From: WTGJ01 sp965237765
Lineage (GTDB): Bacteria; Chloroflexota; Anaerolineae; Aggregatilineales; Phototrophicaceae
DNA length: 64,000 nt
Assembly (NCBI GenBank): GCA_965237765.1
Contig: OZ250157.1
Location: forward strand, 62,001-126,000
Direction of reading: 5' to 3'
Both the position numbers and the translations under genes were made by a program. A model generated the notes under the pieces. It searched no databases. It worked only from the letters and a program-made list of their open reading frames with translations, and was not told the origin of the DNA. Every line of letters starts with the position of its first letter. The stretch's first letter is position 1. Positions 50,727-60,399 of this stretch are shown here, in pieces.

Positions 50727-50996
50727 ATGGATGATAGCGCGCACCTGACATTCGAAGCGGCCTTCGCCCAATTAGAAGAGACGCTCGCGCAATTGGAAAC
50801 GGATTCCTTGCCGCTCGAGCGCGCGATCGCCCTTTACCAACGCGGCGGCGAGTTGGCGCGGCATTGCCAATCGTTGCTCGATGCGGCCGAACAACGCCTG
50901 GAAGTGCTCGAAAGCGCCACGTCAGAAGAACCTACTGCTGGGCAGGTGCCGCCGGAATTGCCGCTGGATATAGATACTGACGACAGCCCATATTGA
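50727..50996 (+). CDS. xseB: Exodeoxyribonuclease VII small subunit
   Basis: A small helical partner of XseA, 89 residues. LTFEAAFAQLEETLAQLE and LPLERAIALYQRGGELARHCQ match the family. The ATG at 50727 is chosen; GAGGAATGAG is upstream. An ATG at 50709 overlaps xseA and is the alternative. The acidic C-terminal tail is longer than in E. coli. Confidence 0.93.
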   Translation: MDDSAHLTFEAAFAQLEETLAQLETDSLPLERAIALYQRGGELARHCQSLLDAAEQRLEVLESATSEEPTAGQVPPELPLDIDTDDSPY

Positions 50997-51005
50997 AGCA
51001 ACGCT

Positions 51006-52565
51006 TTATGACAGACGGCGGCGTAGAGCGGCCAGCGGCGCGCGGGCTTCCTCCAACTGCAAGAGGGCGGCGGCGGCGAAGTAGCTGAGTGCGCCAGCCA
51101 CCAGCGCAAACGACAGGCTCAGCCAGGGTGTGCTTCGTGCCAAAGCCTGGTGGACAACCATCACAACGCCCCCCATCAGCGCAGCCGCCAATCCCATCCG
51201 CACCACGCTCATCAGAAGCGGCTGCCCGCATATCCCGCCCACGCGCCGCTGTAAGAGATAGACGAGCGCCAGTGCCTCAATCGTGGTCGTGGAGGCATTG
51301 GCCAGCGCCAGGCCGGCAAAGGGTCCGCGCTCGAGGCTGTGCGGATCACCAACGAGGCCTATGAGCACGAGACTCAGCCCAATATTCGCGAGCATCGCCA
51401 AGATCCCCAGTAAGACAGGCGTGCGCGTGTCTTCGAGCGCGTAAAACGCGCGGGAGAGCACTTCCAGGGTAACGAAAGCGGGCAAACCGAGCGCGAAGAA
51501 CCGCAACGCCCAGGCCGTGGCCGCCGTACTGCTAGCGCTCCAAGCGCCGCGCTCCAGTAAGACGGCCAGGAGCGGCTCACTCAACAGCCACAACCCGACC
51601 ATGCCAGGAATTGCCAGGAGCAACACACTCCGCAACGCTTGCCCCAACCGCTCGCGAAAAGCGGTTACGTCTCCCGCATGATGGGTGGCGGCCAGGGTCG
51701 GGAATACGGCGGTACCTACGCTTTGCCCAATGATGCCAATTACGAAGAACACAAAGATAAACGCGTTCGTCAGGGCCGCACGGCTACCGGCTACCATATG
51801 CGAGGTAAGCACGACGTTCACCAGGGAATTAACGCGGACCACCGCCAGCCCCAGCATGCGAGGCCCCATCAGGCGCAGTACATCGCCCACGCCTTCCCCG
51901 CGCCAGTTGCCGATAAACCTGAGGCGCGCGCCTAAACCACGCAAACCAGGCAATTGCACCGCCAGGTGTAACAATGCGCTCAATAGCGCGCCCAGCGCCA
52001 GTCCGAAGATGTTGGCGTCGCCGACCTGGCCGATGCCTGCATCGGGCGGCAACCAGCGCGCCAGCCCAACCGCACCGAAAATGTAGCCCAGGTTGTTCAT
52101 GCCAATCGCCAGCGCCGGCAAAGCGAAGCGCCCGTAGGAATGCAACACGCTCATCAACAACCCACTGATGCTGAAGATGATCGGTGTCAGCATCATCCAT
52201 TGGGTCAGCTCGGTGGTCAAGCGCTGTTGTTCAGCGCTGGCACCGCGCTCCAGAATGGGCACGAATATCGGCGCGACGGCGATCACGATAACGCTCATCG
52301 TCAGCGCCGCGCCAGCCGTCAACACCAGAATTGCACTCGCCAGGCGCCAAGCGGCCGCTTCATCTTTTTGCCGAAATCGCGCGAAAACCGGCACAAAGGA
52401 GGAGCTCAGCGCGCCGCCCGCAACCAACACGAATATCAACTCTGGCAATTGTTGTGCGGCGGCAAAGGCATCGGCTGCGCTGCCGGTACCAAATTGAGCC
52501 GCGATGACCACCGTACGCGCGATGCCCAGCACACCGCTCACAAAAAAGCCGAGCAGCATGACCAA
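51006..52565 (-). CDS. murJ: Lipid II flippase MurJ (MviN)
   Basis: A polytopic MOP-superfamily membrane protein, 519 residues, about 14 helices. The family N-terminus (LLGFFVSGVLGIARTVVIAAQFGTG in part, then QLPELIFVLVAGGALSSSFVPVF) is complete from the TTG at 52565. A frame open upstream reads SRSSLWRAVLVMLL, which resembles the usual MurJ start, but no ATG, GTG or TTG is seen there, so the start is uncertain. It lies downstream of the PucC-like gene on the same strand. Confidence 0.93.
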   Translation of the reverse strand: MVMLLGFFVSGVLGIARTVVIAAQFGTGSAADAFAAAQQLPELIFVLVAGGALSSSFVPVFARFRQKDEAAAWRLASAILVLTAGAALTMSVIVIAVAPIFVPILERGASAEQQRLTTELTQWMMLTPIIFSISGLLMSVLHSYGRFALPALAIGMNNLGYIFGAVGLARWLPPDAGIGQVGDANIFGLALGALLSALLHLAVQLPGLRGLGARLRFIGNWRGEGVGDVLRLMGPRMLGLAVVRVNSLVNVVLTSHMVAGSRAALTNAFIFVFFVIGIIGQSVGTAVFPTLAATHHAGDVTAFRERLGQALRSVLLLAIPGMVGLWLLSEPLLAVLLERGAWSASSTAATAWALRFFALGLPAFVTLEVLSRAFYALEDTRTPVLLGILAMLANIGLSLVLIGLVGDPHSLERGPFAGLALANASTTTIEALALVYLLQRRVGGICGQPLLMSVVRMGLAAALMGGVVMVVHQALARSTPWLSLSFALVAGALSYFAAAALLQLEEARAPLAALRRRLS

Positions 52566-52641
52566 TACTGCCCGCCACAGACTTGAACGCGATAACGTGC
52601 CGGCCGTCGCGCTTTTCCCTGGTACTTGTTCGAGCGACTCG

Positions 52642-54045
52642 TTAACTTTCGAGACCCTCAGCTAGCGCAGTCACACCAATTCGCGCCCGACCCCCCTGTT
52701 GCTCCGCCAACCAGGTATGTTCCTTCACTCGCTGCAAAATCAACAATGAACCGACCAAGCCGAGCGCCTCAAACAAGAATACACTGCCGTATGCTCCCGC
52801 CAGCGGTAGCCCCACGGCCAACAAGACATCTCGCAGCAGGCCACCCGCTAGCACGCCTCCGCCACGCGCCAGCGTGATGATTACCGTCCAGATTCCCATG
52901 AAAGCACCCGCGCGTCCCGGCGGGCTGAAATCCATCATCAGTCCCAAAGTACCGACATTCCAGACGCCCAATCCAACACCCATCAGCAGCAAACCAGGCG
53001 TCAACAGCGCAGCGTGCTTCGCGAAAGCTGCAATGCCGAAGAGTGCAAGAGCCACAGTCAGCAGCAGTGTGCCCCAACCAGCCAGCACCTGATGCGTAAT
53101 TCGCGCCACCCGCCGCGTCATGATCAACGCCACCACCGTGCTCAGAATCGACGTTCCTCCCCAATATGCGGAGAACCGAGCCGTTCGTTCCGGCGATTGG
53201 GTAAAGACGTCGCCAGCGAAGGGTTCCAGTACAATATCCTGCATAAAAGCGCAAATGAATGAGACGATCAGAAAGCCGATGAAGTAGCGCAGGCTCTGTT
53301 GTTCCCAGATAAACGCGAGATCAGCGCGGTATTCTCCCTTGCGGAGGGCCGTGTTGACGCTTGAGCGGTCGGGTTGGCTGTGGCGCTCTTCACCAAGCAA
53401 CGAAACGAACCAAAGTGCCGCCACCACACCGGTCGTGATGAAGAAAAGCGAGCGCAAAGATGATGGTGTCAGCTTGCGGGTCTCCCCTACGCCTTCCGGC
53501 AACAAGATGCCGAACATGATGCCGGCGACCATGAAGCCGATCAGCAAAAACGCCCACACGATACCTACTACCTGGCCGCGCTGTCGTCGCGGCGCACGGT
53601 CGTATAGTAAAGCGAGGAAGGTGCTGCCTGAAAGCGCGCTACCCAGACTGAAGAGCAGTAATGCGAGCGCCAGGATCAGCCAATCAGCGCTGCTGATTTG
53701 GCCACCGCCAGCGAGCAGATTCGCGCGCGCTAGTTCCGCCGTCTGCCAACCCGTCAGGGCAATCCCCAACAGCATCAAGGCCCGTCCGGACCAGATCCAA
53801 AACAGGCGGCGCGTCCCCAGGAAGCGGCGCCGATCCGAGATTTCACCGGACCAGATGCCAATCGGGATGAGGAAGTAGCGCAAGCTGAGCAAGAGGGCGA
53901 CAGGTGTCGCGCTGAAGCCCAGATCGCTGATCATGATGCGGTTCCAAACACCCGTCGTCAGCACGTCAGTGATGCCCGAACCAAGGTGGAAGAGACCGAT
54001 TTTCAGGTTGCGGGCTAGACTGAGCGGGCGCGCTTCACTTTGCAT
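52642..54045 (-). CDS. BCD-family (PucC-like) major facilitator transporter
   Basis: A 467-residue, 12-helix membrane protein. The first helix reads LKIGLFHLGSGITDVLTTGVWNRIMI across its two halves, and the first loop GIWSGEISDRRRFLGTRR matches the bacteriochlorophyll-delivery/PucC branch rather than ordinary drug-exporting MFS proteins. Later blocks (STFLALLYDRAPRRQRGQVVG and MMDFSPPGRAGAFMGIWTV) also fit that branch. PucC proteins help assemble light-harvesting complexes in phototrophs, but relatives occur in non-phototrophs. No photosynthesis gene is in this window. Confidence 0.75.
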   Translation of the reverse strand: MQSEARPLSLARNLKIGLFHLGSGITDVLTTGVWNRIMISDLGFSATPVALLLSLRYFLIPIGIWSGEISDRRRFLGTRRLFWIWSGRALMLLGIALTGWQTAELARANLLAGGGQISSADWLILALALLLFSLGSALSGSTFLALLYDRAPRRQRGQVVGIVWAFLLIGFMVAGIMFGILLPEGVGETRKLTPSSLRSLFFITTGVVAALWFVSLLGEERHSQPDRSSVNTALRKGEYRADLAFIWEQQSLRYFIGFLIVSFICAFMQDIVLEPFAGDVFTQSPERTARFSAYWGGTSILSTVVALIMTRRVARITHQVLAGWGTLLLTVALALFGIAAFAKHAALLTPGLLLMGVGLGVWNVGTLGLMMDFSPPGRAGAFMGIWTVIITLARGGGVLAGGLLRDVLLAVGLPLAGAYGSVFLFEALGLVGSLLILQRVKEHTWLAEQQGGRARIGVTALAEGLES

Positions 54046-54079
54046 TTTGCCGAAACAAACCTTTCGTTGGTATCATGTC

Positions 54080-54544
54080 TCATGTGGGTTCGTGGAAGGG
54101 GCATTCACGTACCTCGACGAGTTGGCGGATCTCCCTGTAAGCTGCCGCGACCGCGTACCGCTCAGCCGAGCTCAATTCGAGAGCCAGGTATTCCGACAGG
54201 TCGAGCAGCTGCATTTCCCGCGCCGGCGTTACGACCAGATCCAGCTCCAGGTCGTCTGCCGCCACACCCTCCGCGTCAATTTCGGCTGGCCGCGTGAAAT
54301 TGCAATACCAGCCTTTCAAAGTAGCGGTCACCCCATCCTGCACGCGGAAGACATTATACCAACGGCGCGCGTAGAACCATTCGGTGAAGATATCACCGCA
54401 ATACAACACAATGCTGCCCACATTCACCTGCGGCCGCGTGAATAGCGCTCGCAAGCAGAGATTCTCATCATCACGATGCAGCACTTCCTCGGCAGAATAA
54501 CGAGTCACTTCGCGACCGGTAGCATCGCGCTTGATGACGATCAC
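54080..54544 (-). CDS. DUF402-domain protein
   Basis: A 154-residue protein. The DUF402 core is seen in the stretches FYARRWYNVFRVQDG, WYCNFTRPAEIDAEGV and DLELDLVVTPAREMQLLD, a pattern with conserved Asp and Glu that bind divalent metal in nucleotide phosphatases of the family. GTG at 54544 overlaps the stop of the thiamine pyrophosphokinase gene, and the conserved start follows, so this start is preferred to the in-frame 54625. Confidence 0.8.
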   Translation of the reverse strand: MIVIKRDATGREVTRYSAEEVLHRDDENLCLRALFTRPQVNVGSIVLYCGDIFTEWFYARRWYNVFRVQDGVTATLKGWYCNFTRPAEIDAEGVAADDLELDLVVTPAREMQLLDLSEYLALELSSAERYAVAAAYREIRQLVEVRECPFHEPT

Positions 54545-55218
54545 AGCGACCGCTCCACGGAGCCAATCTTCTGGATGGAGAGCAACATCCCTGCCGCAAA
54601 TATCACTTCGGCATACGGCGCGCAAAATTCGTTGCTGATACCCCGGCCGCGGCTCATACGCAGCGTTTCGTCAATTAGTGGGTATCGCAAGCCGTTCGTG
54701 CGGATGCTCCGCACATGGTGCGTTAGTGGCAAGAGCGATAAGCGCTCGTTGAGCGCCCCGTGGAATTGATGATGCCCCGGGTGATGGACGCGCAAGATCT
54801 CATCTCCGCTGACGATCGCCGCATCGCAATCGCGCAATTCTTGCGCCGCCAGCAACAACACATTACCCAGAGATTGGTCGACGCGCCCGCCGAGCGCCGC
54901 CAATATGCGCAGGTTTCGATAACCCCGCTCAAGCGCCCAGGAAAGGCACAGCTCGAGATCAGTCTCATCTTTTACGGGAGGGTGGCGGATGATGGCCGTG
55001 CCGGCCACCGCCAACTGCTCCACCAGCGCGATTGGCGTTGAATCCAGGTCGCCGATGAGCGCGTGAACGGATAAGCCCAGGGCGACCGCATGCTGCGCGC
55101 CACCATCCGCCGCGATGACCGTGGCGGTGTCCAATTCCGTCAGAGCCTGGCGCGCGGCCGGGCCATCTCGCCACTCACCATTCGCGAATATCAACGCTCG
55201 CTTTGCTAACATGTCCAT
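54541..55218 (-). CDS. thiN: Thiamine pyrophosphokinase
   Basis: Makes thiamine diphosphate from thiamine. About 225 residues. The motifs AADGGAQHA, ALIGDLDSTP, PPVKDETDLELCLSWAL and LAALGGRVDQSLGNVLLL are the substrate and metal sites of the family. The start is uncertain among ATGs at 55230, 55218 and 55212; 55218 is taken. Divergent from the DUF3048 gene. Confidence 0.9.
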   Translation of the reverse strand: MDMLAKRALIFANGEWRDGPAARQALTELDTATVIAADGGAQHAVALGLSVHALIGDLDSTPIALVEQLAVAGTAIIRHPPVKDETDLELCLSWALERGYRNLRILAALGGRVDQSLGNVLLLAAQELRDCDAAIVSGDEILRVHHPGHHQFHGALNERLSLLPLTHHVRSIRTNGLRYPLIDETLRMSRGRGISNEFCAPYAEVIFAAGMLLSIQKIGSVERSL

Positions 55219-55298
55219 CTGCGCACGCATCCCTGCAGAGATTGTCTTGCAATCTATAATGTAGTCAATTTGCACGAAAGATGAGCGAACGAGGGACG

Positions 55299-56498
55299 AT
55301 GCGCCAACAATTCACTTTAATCCTCACGCTGATCGCCGTGATGAGCGGCATTGGGATAGCGCCAACTGCCGCGCAGGATCCTACACCTGGCGAAGAGGAC
55401 GACGTAACCATCATCGTTCCGCGCCTGGCCGAGACCGAAGAGCCCACCGAACCTATCGCGACCGTTCCAAATGCCTCGCCTACATCCAGATCGCGCGCGC
55501 CCATCCGTGAAATCGTCCAGTACGAGCCATATCAGATTCCGACAGATGTAAACCCGCTCACGGGCCTGCGCGCCGACGCTGCCACACTTGACCGCCGGCC
55601 GCTGGTGGTGAAGGTATCGAACGCTCCGGCGGGAGTACGTCCGCAAGCGGGTCTGGGCAGTGCTGACATCGTCTTCGAGCACACAGTCGAGTCAGGGCTG
55701 ACGCGCCTCTCAGCCATCTTCTATGGCGAAACTCCTGAGCGCGTAGGTTCAGTCCGCAGCGCCCGCCTAATAGATACGGACATTGTGCGCATGTATGACG
55801 CGCTCCTCGCCTATTCGGGCGGCAGCCAGGGCGTCCGCGATGACATCTATTGGTACATCCCCTATCGACGCATTTTCCTCGATGGCGCAACCCGTCAATT
55901 CGTGCGCGATCGGAATATCCCCGCGCCACACAATCTATTCGCCCTGCCAGCGGATATCTGGGAAGGGGCAGCCGCATTGGGCGAACAAGCGCGCCCTGAA
56001 GGGGTGAATGGCACCGCCTTCCGCACCCTTCCGCCCGCCGGCGCCGATGACACAGCCACACACCTGGAAGTGCATCACTTATCCATCAGCGCTGAATGGT
56101 TTTATGACGCCGAGTTGCGCCAATATCTGCGCTTCACCGATGGCGAGGAACATGGCGATTCCCTCACTGGGGAGCAACTAGCCGTGGAAAACGTGCTCAT
56201 AGTCTATGCTTATCATGAACTGAGCAATATCGTCGAAGATGTCTGGAATGGCTCGGTATCTTATGGCCACCGTATCTCGCTGCTGCCAGCGGGCGAGCTG
56301 TTGCTCTTCCGCGATGGCCAAGTCTACTTTGGGCACTGGTTGCGTTCCCACGCCGGGGAGCAATTGCGTTTCGTCGACGCGCAAAACAACGCGCTATACC
56401 TCAAGCTCGGCGCTAGCTGGATCCATATCGTCAGGACATCGCAACAAATGCGTCCGGATATCGAATGGGTGCGTTGGGATGATGGCGGCGCGGGATGA
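55299..56498 (+). CDS. Exported DUF3048-domain protein
   Basis: A 399-residue secreted protein: a signal peptide (to about AAQ), a Glu/Pro/Thr-rich linker, then the DUF3048 domain (PLVVKVSNAPAGVRPQAGL, then SADIVFEHTVESGLTRLSAIFY, then PERVGSVRSARLID) and its C-terminal unit (WGYFGHWLRSHAGEQLRF-like). Common in Chloroflexota and Firmicutes envelope genomes; the function is not known (a YerB-like protein in Bacillus). The start is 55299, after GAGGG, or 55281. Confidence 0.85.
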   Translation: MRQQFTLILTLIAVMSGIGIAPTAAQDPTPGEEDDVTIIVPRLAETEEPTEPIATVPNASPTSRSRAPIREIVQYEPYQIPTDVNPLTGLRADAATLDRRPLVVKVSNAPAGVRPQAGLGSADIVFEHTVESGLTRLSAIFYGETPERVGSVRSARLIDTDIVRMYDALLAYSGGSQGVRDDIYWYIPYRRIFLDGATRQFVRDRNIPAPHNLFALPADIWEGAAALGEQARPEGVNGTAFRTLPPAGADDTATHLEVHHLSISAEWFYDAELRQYLRFTDGEEHGDSLTGEQLAVENVLIVYAYHELSNIVEDVWNGSVSYGHRISLLPAGELLLFRDGQVYFGHWLRSHAGEQLRFVDAQNNALYLKLGASWIHIVRTSQQMRPDIEWVRWDDGGAG

Positions 56499-56713
56499 AC
56501 GGCGAAGAGGACGCGCCTGTATTTAAGCATCGGCTTTGCCGTTTGGGCTCTAGCGAATGTCGTATCCCGTCCGCGTCGGCGATGAGTGCTTCTTTCGCCA
56601 TTATGACAAGACGCGATCATGATGGTACTGTTCTCCATAGTGCCAGGCCGGGCCTCTACGCGCCGACAGCAGCAGTTTTGCGTTGACGGGCGTCTGCATC
56701 AGCCACACCCACG

Positions 56714-58279
56714 TTAATCCACCAAATCGCCCCAGCCGCCACCGCCCGGCGTCTCGATGATGACGCGGTCGCCTGCTTCCAGCCGCGTCGTATATTTTCC
56801 GCCGACCTCGAACTCTTCGCCCGCCTGGATCACGCGGTTGCGACCCCGTCCACCTTCCCCGCCACCGGCCAGACCGTAAGGAGCATTCAGGCGACGTTCA
56901 CTGTTGATGGTCGCCGTCGCGGCGCTCAGGAATTCATACTCGCGGACAACGCCCTCGCCACCCTGATAGCGCCCCATCCCACCGGAGCCTTCCCGCAAAC
57001 CATAGTGGCGCACGCGGATCGGGTAACTGTATTCCAGCGCCTCAATTGGCGTGTTGAGCGTGTTGGTCATGTGACAATGGCGGCCGCTGATGCCCGGCCA
57101 ACCCGGACCCGCGCCATGACCACCGCCGATCGTCTCGTAATAGACATATTGCTCACCGCTGGCCAACTCTCCACCCACCGTGAAATTGTTCATCGTCCCC
57201 AGACTGGCGGCTGGTATTCGCTGCGGTAGTGCCTGCGCCAACGCTCCGAGCACTGCGTCCGTGACCCGTTGTCCGGTCTCCGTATTTCCCACAACGACCG
57301 CCGCCGGGAAGGCCGGGTTCAAGAAGCTGCCCGCTTCGGTCTTCACCTCCACTGGCAGAAAGCAGCCATGGTTCACTGGCACGTCCTCTTCCGCCAGCGT
57401 GCGGATGGCGTACCAAGTCGCCGAACGGACAATCGCCTCCACCGCATTCACATTTCCCGCTACTTGCGCCGCCGAGCCGCTAAAATCCACCAGCATCCGC
57501 CGTCCATCCACTCGCAACGTGACGACGATGGGTATGCGGAATTCACGCTGGCCATCGCCTTCGAGTGCATCCTCAAAACGATAAACGCCGTCGGGGATGG
57601 CAGCTATGCTCGCCTCGGTCAGGCGGCGCGAATAATCCAACAAGGCGTTCTCGTGTTCCCGCAAGCGTTCGCGGCCATGTGCAGCAAGCAATCCCAGCAA
57701 GCGACGTTCACCCACCCGTTGCGCAGCCAGCTGCGCCTGGAGATCTCCCAAGCGCTCTTTCGGGCCACGGCTATTCGCTATAATCAGCGCCAACAAGGCA
57801 TCGTTATATTCGCCAGCGTCGCATAATTTCACCGGCGGGATGATGAGCCCTTCTTGGTATAGCTCAACACTCAACGGTAGCGAACCCGGTGACATCCCGC
57901 CGACATCCGCGTGGTGCGCGCGGCTCGCGACGAAATAGAGCAGATCACCGCCGGCGAAGACCGGCGAAACCATGGTGATATCTGGCAAATGCGTGCCGCC
58001 GTGATAGGGGTCGTTCAGGATGACGATATCGCCCGCTTTCAGCTGGTCGAAATGCCGCAGCGCATATTCCACTGATGCCGGCATGCTGCCAAGGTGTACA
58101 GGGATATGCGCGGCCTGCGCCACCATTCGTCCTGCCTCGTCAAAGACTGCGCAGCTGAAATCTAGCCGCTCACGGATGTTGGGGCTGAAACTCGCTCGCT
58201 GCAATGCCAGGCCCATCTCTTCCGCCACACTGCTGAATAGGTGCTTGAAGACTTCGAGGCTGATTCCGTCGACCGTCAT
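56714..58279 (-). CDS. hyuB: Hydantoinase B / oxoprolinase-family protein
   Basis: A 521-residue partner of the HyuA subunit. It has FKHLFSSVAEEMGLALQRAS, then DIVILNDPYHGGTHLPDITMVSP (in parts), then VDFSGSAAQVAGNVNAVEAI, and a Gly-rich C-terminus (GEGGRGRNRV). The ATG at 58279 overlaps the hyuA stop by four bases (ATGA), typical of this pair. The substrate could be hydantoin, 5-oxoproline or an N-methylhydantoin-type compound. Confidence 0.9.
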   Translation of the reverse strand: MTVDGISLEVFKHLFSSVAEEMGLALQRASFSPNIRERLDFSCAVFDEAGRMVAQAAHIPVHLGSMPASVEYALRHFDQLKAGDIVILNDPYHGGTHLPDITMVSPVFAGGDLLYFVASRAHHADVGGMSPGSLPLSVELYQEGLIIPPVKLCDAGEYNDALLALIIANSRGPKERLGDLQAQLAAQRVGERRLLGLLAAHGRERLREHENALLDYSRRLTEASIAAIPDGVYRFEDALEGDGQREFRIPIVVTLRVDGRRMLVDFSGSAAQVAGNVNAVEAIVRSATWYAIRTLAEEDVPVNHGCFLPVEVKTEAGSFLNPAFPAAVVVGNTETGQRVTDAVLGALAQALPQRIPAASLGTMNNFTVGGELASGEQYVYYETIGGGHGAGPGWPGISGRHCHMTNTLNTPIEALEYSYPIRVRHYGLREGSGGMGRYQGGEGVVREYEFLSAATATINSERRLNAPYGLAGGGEGGRGRNRVIQAGEEFEVGGKYTTRLEAGDRVIIETPGGGGWGDLVD

Positions 58280-60255
58280 GGCTGCTGCTCCAAGATGAGG
58301 TTGTGATACCCATCGACGCGCGCCGCCCAACCGGCGGCCACATAGCTGGTGCAATCCAGCTGCGAGACGAGCGCTGGTCCCTCGATGCGCGCGCCGGGCC
58401 GCAAATCCTCGCGAGCGTAATTTTCGATGGTCGTGCCCGTGGCGTCGCACGGACTGTCGAACGGAGTTGGCGAAGCACTCTCATCCGGTTCCTCATAAGG
58501 GAGGAGCGGTTTTTCCACCGCGCCAATCGCTTGCAAGCGCAAATTGACAACTTCCACCGCGCGATCGCGCAGCTCGTGGCCATAAGCACGCATATGCGCA
58601 GCGTGAAAAGCCTCTTCCACCTCATCGGTATAGGGAATGAGGAGTTCGTGCGCCTGCCCCTGGTAGCGCGCGTCTAGGAAAGCGCGGAATTGCGGCGGCG
58701 CATCCAGGCGCTCATCGGCCAGGGCCGTGGCAGCTCTTTCGCGCAATTCGGTCAACAGCGTCGCCAGCTGTTGCGCCCTCTCTGGTCCACCATAGTGCAA
58801 AACGGACTGGTTATAATCGAGCAACACATCAGCGACGATCAAGCCCAGCGCGCAGAGCACCCCCGGCGCCGAAGGCACGAGCACGCGCGGCAACTCCAGG
58901 CGTTCGGCCACAGCGCAAGCGTGCAAGGGGCCGGCGCCGCCGAAGGCGACCAGCGTGAAATCCCGCGGATCATGCCCACGCGCAACCGAAACGTGGCGCA
59001 AGGCACGGTCGATATTGGCGTTGGCTACCGCCAGGATGCCGCGCGCGGCGCCCGCAATATCCGTCCCCAATTGCTCGGCCAAGGCCGCAAATCTCTCCCG
59101 CGCTGCCTTCAAATCCAGCTCCAGCGCGCCATCTAGGAAGTGACCACTACTGAGGCGACCGAGTAAAGCGTTGGCGTCGCTGACGGTGGGTTGTAGCCCG
59201 CCATGTCCATAGATGATCGGTCCGGGATCAGCGCCTGCGCTCTCCGGTCCCACGCGCAAAGCGCCGCCCGCATCCAGCCTCGCGATCGAGCCGCCACCCG
59301 CGCCGATGGTCTCGATATCCAGCGTCCGCACGCGCAGCGGCAAGCCGTCAATTTCAGCTTGCGGGCGGATGGTCACTTCGCCATCGCAAAGCGAAACATC
59401 GGTGGAGGTGCCACCCATATCGAGGGTGATGATGCGCTCGTAGCCCGCCAATTGCGCGATATGATAGGCGCCAATCACGCCGGCGGCCGGCCCACTCAGC
59501 GCGGTGTGGATCGCCTGCTCGCGCACGCTCGCCGCGCGGGACACGCCACCATCCGATCTCATGACGCGCAATTCAGTATTGGTGGGCAAATGAGCTTCCA
59601 GGCGCTCGATATAGCGGTTCATCACCGGGCGCACGAAGGCCTCCAGCGCCACGGTGCTCGCGCGCTCGTATTCGCGGAATTCCGGCAGCACATCGCTAGA
59701 GAGCACCACTTGCCAGGGCTCGACGATGCCACGCTCCAGCAAGCGGTCGCGCACACGACGTTCGTGCTGCGGGTTTACGTAGCTGAAGAGGAAGCAGACG
59801 GCGATCGCTTCTAACCCTTCGCGCTCAAGCTGGTCCAGGGTGGCATCCAGCGCGCGCTCATCCAGCGGCGCAATAACCTGGCCTTTATGGTCGAGACGCT
59901 CGGGAATTTCAAAGCAGCGTTCCCGCGGCAGTAAAGGCGGCGGCAACTGAGGTTGCAAGGCGTATAATTGCGGACGGTTCTGCCGACCCAGGTAAAGCAG
60001 ATCACGAAAGCCCTGCGTGGTGATTAGGGCGAAACGTGCGCCACGCCGCTGCAGGATGGCGTTCGTCGCTACAGTTGATCCATGGGCAAGCCGTTGCAGC
60101 GCCGCCAAATCGTCGCCGAGCAGCTGCTGGAGCCCAGTGAGCATCGCTTGCGAGGGGTCGTTAGGCGTGCTGAGTAATTTATGAACGTGCAGTCGGCCAT
60201 CTTCTTCGAGCACCAAATCGGTAAATGTGCCACCGATATCAACGCCTACGCGCAT
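58276..60255 (-). CDS. hyuA: Hydantoinase A / oxoprolinase-family ATPase
   Basis: A 659-residue ATP-dependent ring-opening hydrolase subunit. MRVGVDIGGTFTDLVLEE is the ATP-binding start. Other blocks are HGSTVATNAILQRRGA, MGGTSTDVSLCDG, TIGAGGGSIARLD and FGGAGPLHACAVAERL. With HyuB it forms a complex. It is the first gene of the pair; the 140 bases upstream to hsp20 hold no clear regulator site. Confidence 0.92.
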   Translation of the reverse strand: MRVGVDIGGTFTDLVLEEDGRLHVHKLLSTPNDPSQAMLTGLQQLLGDDLAALQRLAHGSTVATNAILQRRGARFALITTQGFRDLLYLGRQNRPQLYALQPQLPPPLLPRERCFEIPERLDHKGQVIAPLDERALDATLDQLEREGLEAIAVCFLFSYVNPQHERRVRDRLLERGIVEPWQVVLSSDVLPEFREYERASTVALEAFVRPVMNRYIERLEAHLPTNTELRVMRSDGGVSRAASVREQAIHTALSGPAAGVIGAYHIAQLAGYERIITLDMGGTSTDVSLCDGEVTIRPQAEIDGLPLRVRTLDIETIGAGGGSIARLDAGGALRVGPESAGADPGPIIYGHGGLQPTVSDANALLGRLSSGHFLDGALELDLKAARERFAALAEQLGTDIAGAARGILAVANANIDRALRHVSVARGHDPRDFTLVAFGGAGPLHACAVAERLELPRVLVPSAPGVLCALGLIVADVLLDYNQSVLHYGGPERAQQLATLLTELRERAATALADERLDAPPQFRAFLDARYQGQAHELLIPYTDEVEEAFHAAHMRAYGHELRDRAVEVVNLRLQAIGAVEKPLLPYEEPDESASPTPFDSPCDATGTTIENYAREDLRPGARIEGPALVSQLDCTSYVAAGWAARVDGYHNLILEQQP

Positions 60256-60399
60256 GTTGGGCCGCCGTCTTCCTGCGCGTTGATAATGCTCTGATAAAAC
60301 GCTAAGCGGGAGTTTATATCTCGCATAACTTCCTCTAATACCGAGTTCTTATCATAACAAACACCGAGCCACCGAGCCGGAATGATTAGGAGGAACATG

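Noticed and set aside
56499..56713. Gap between the DUF3048 and hyuB genes
   Set aside because: Checked for tRNA, small ORFs and hairpins; nothing convincing, so left unannotated.
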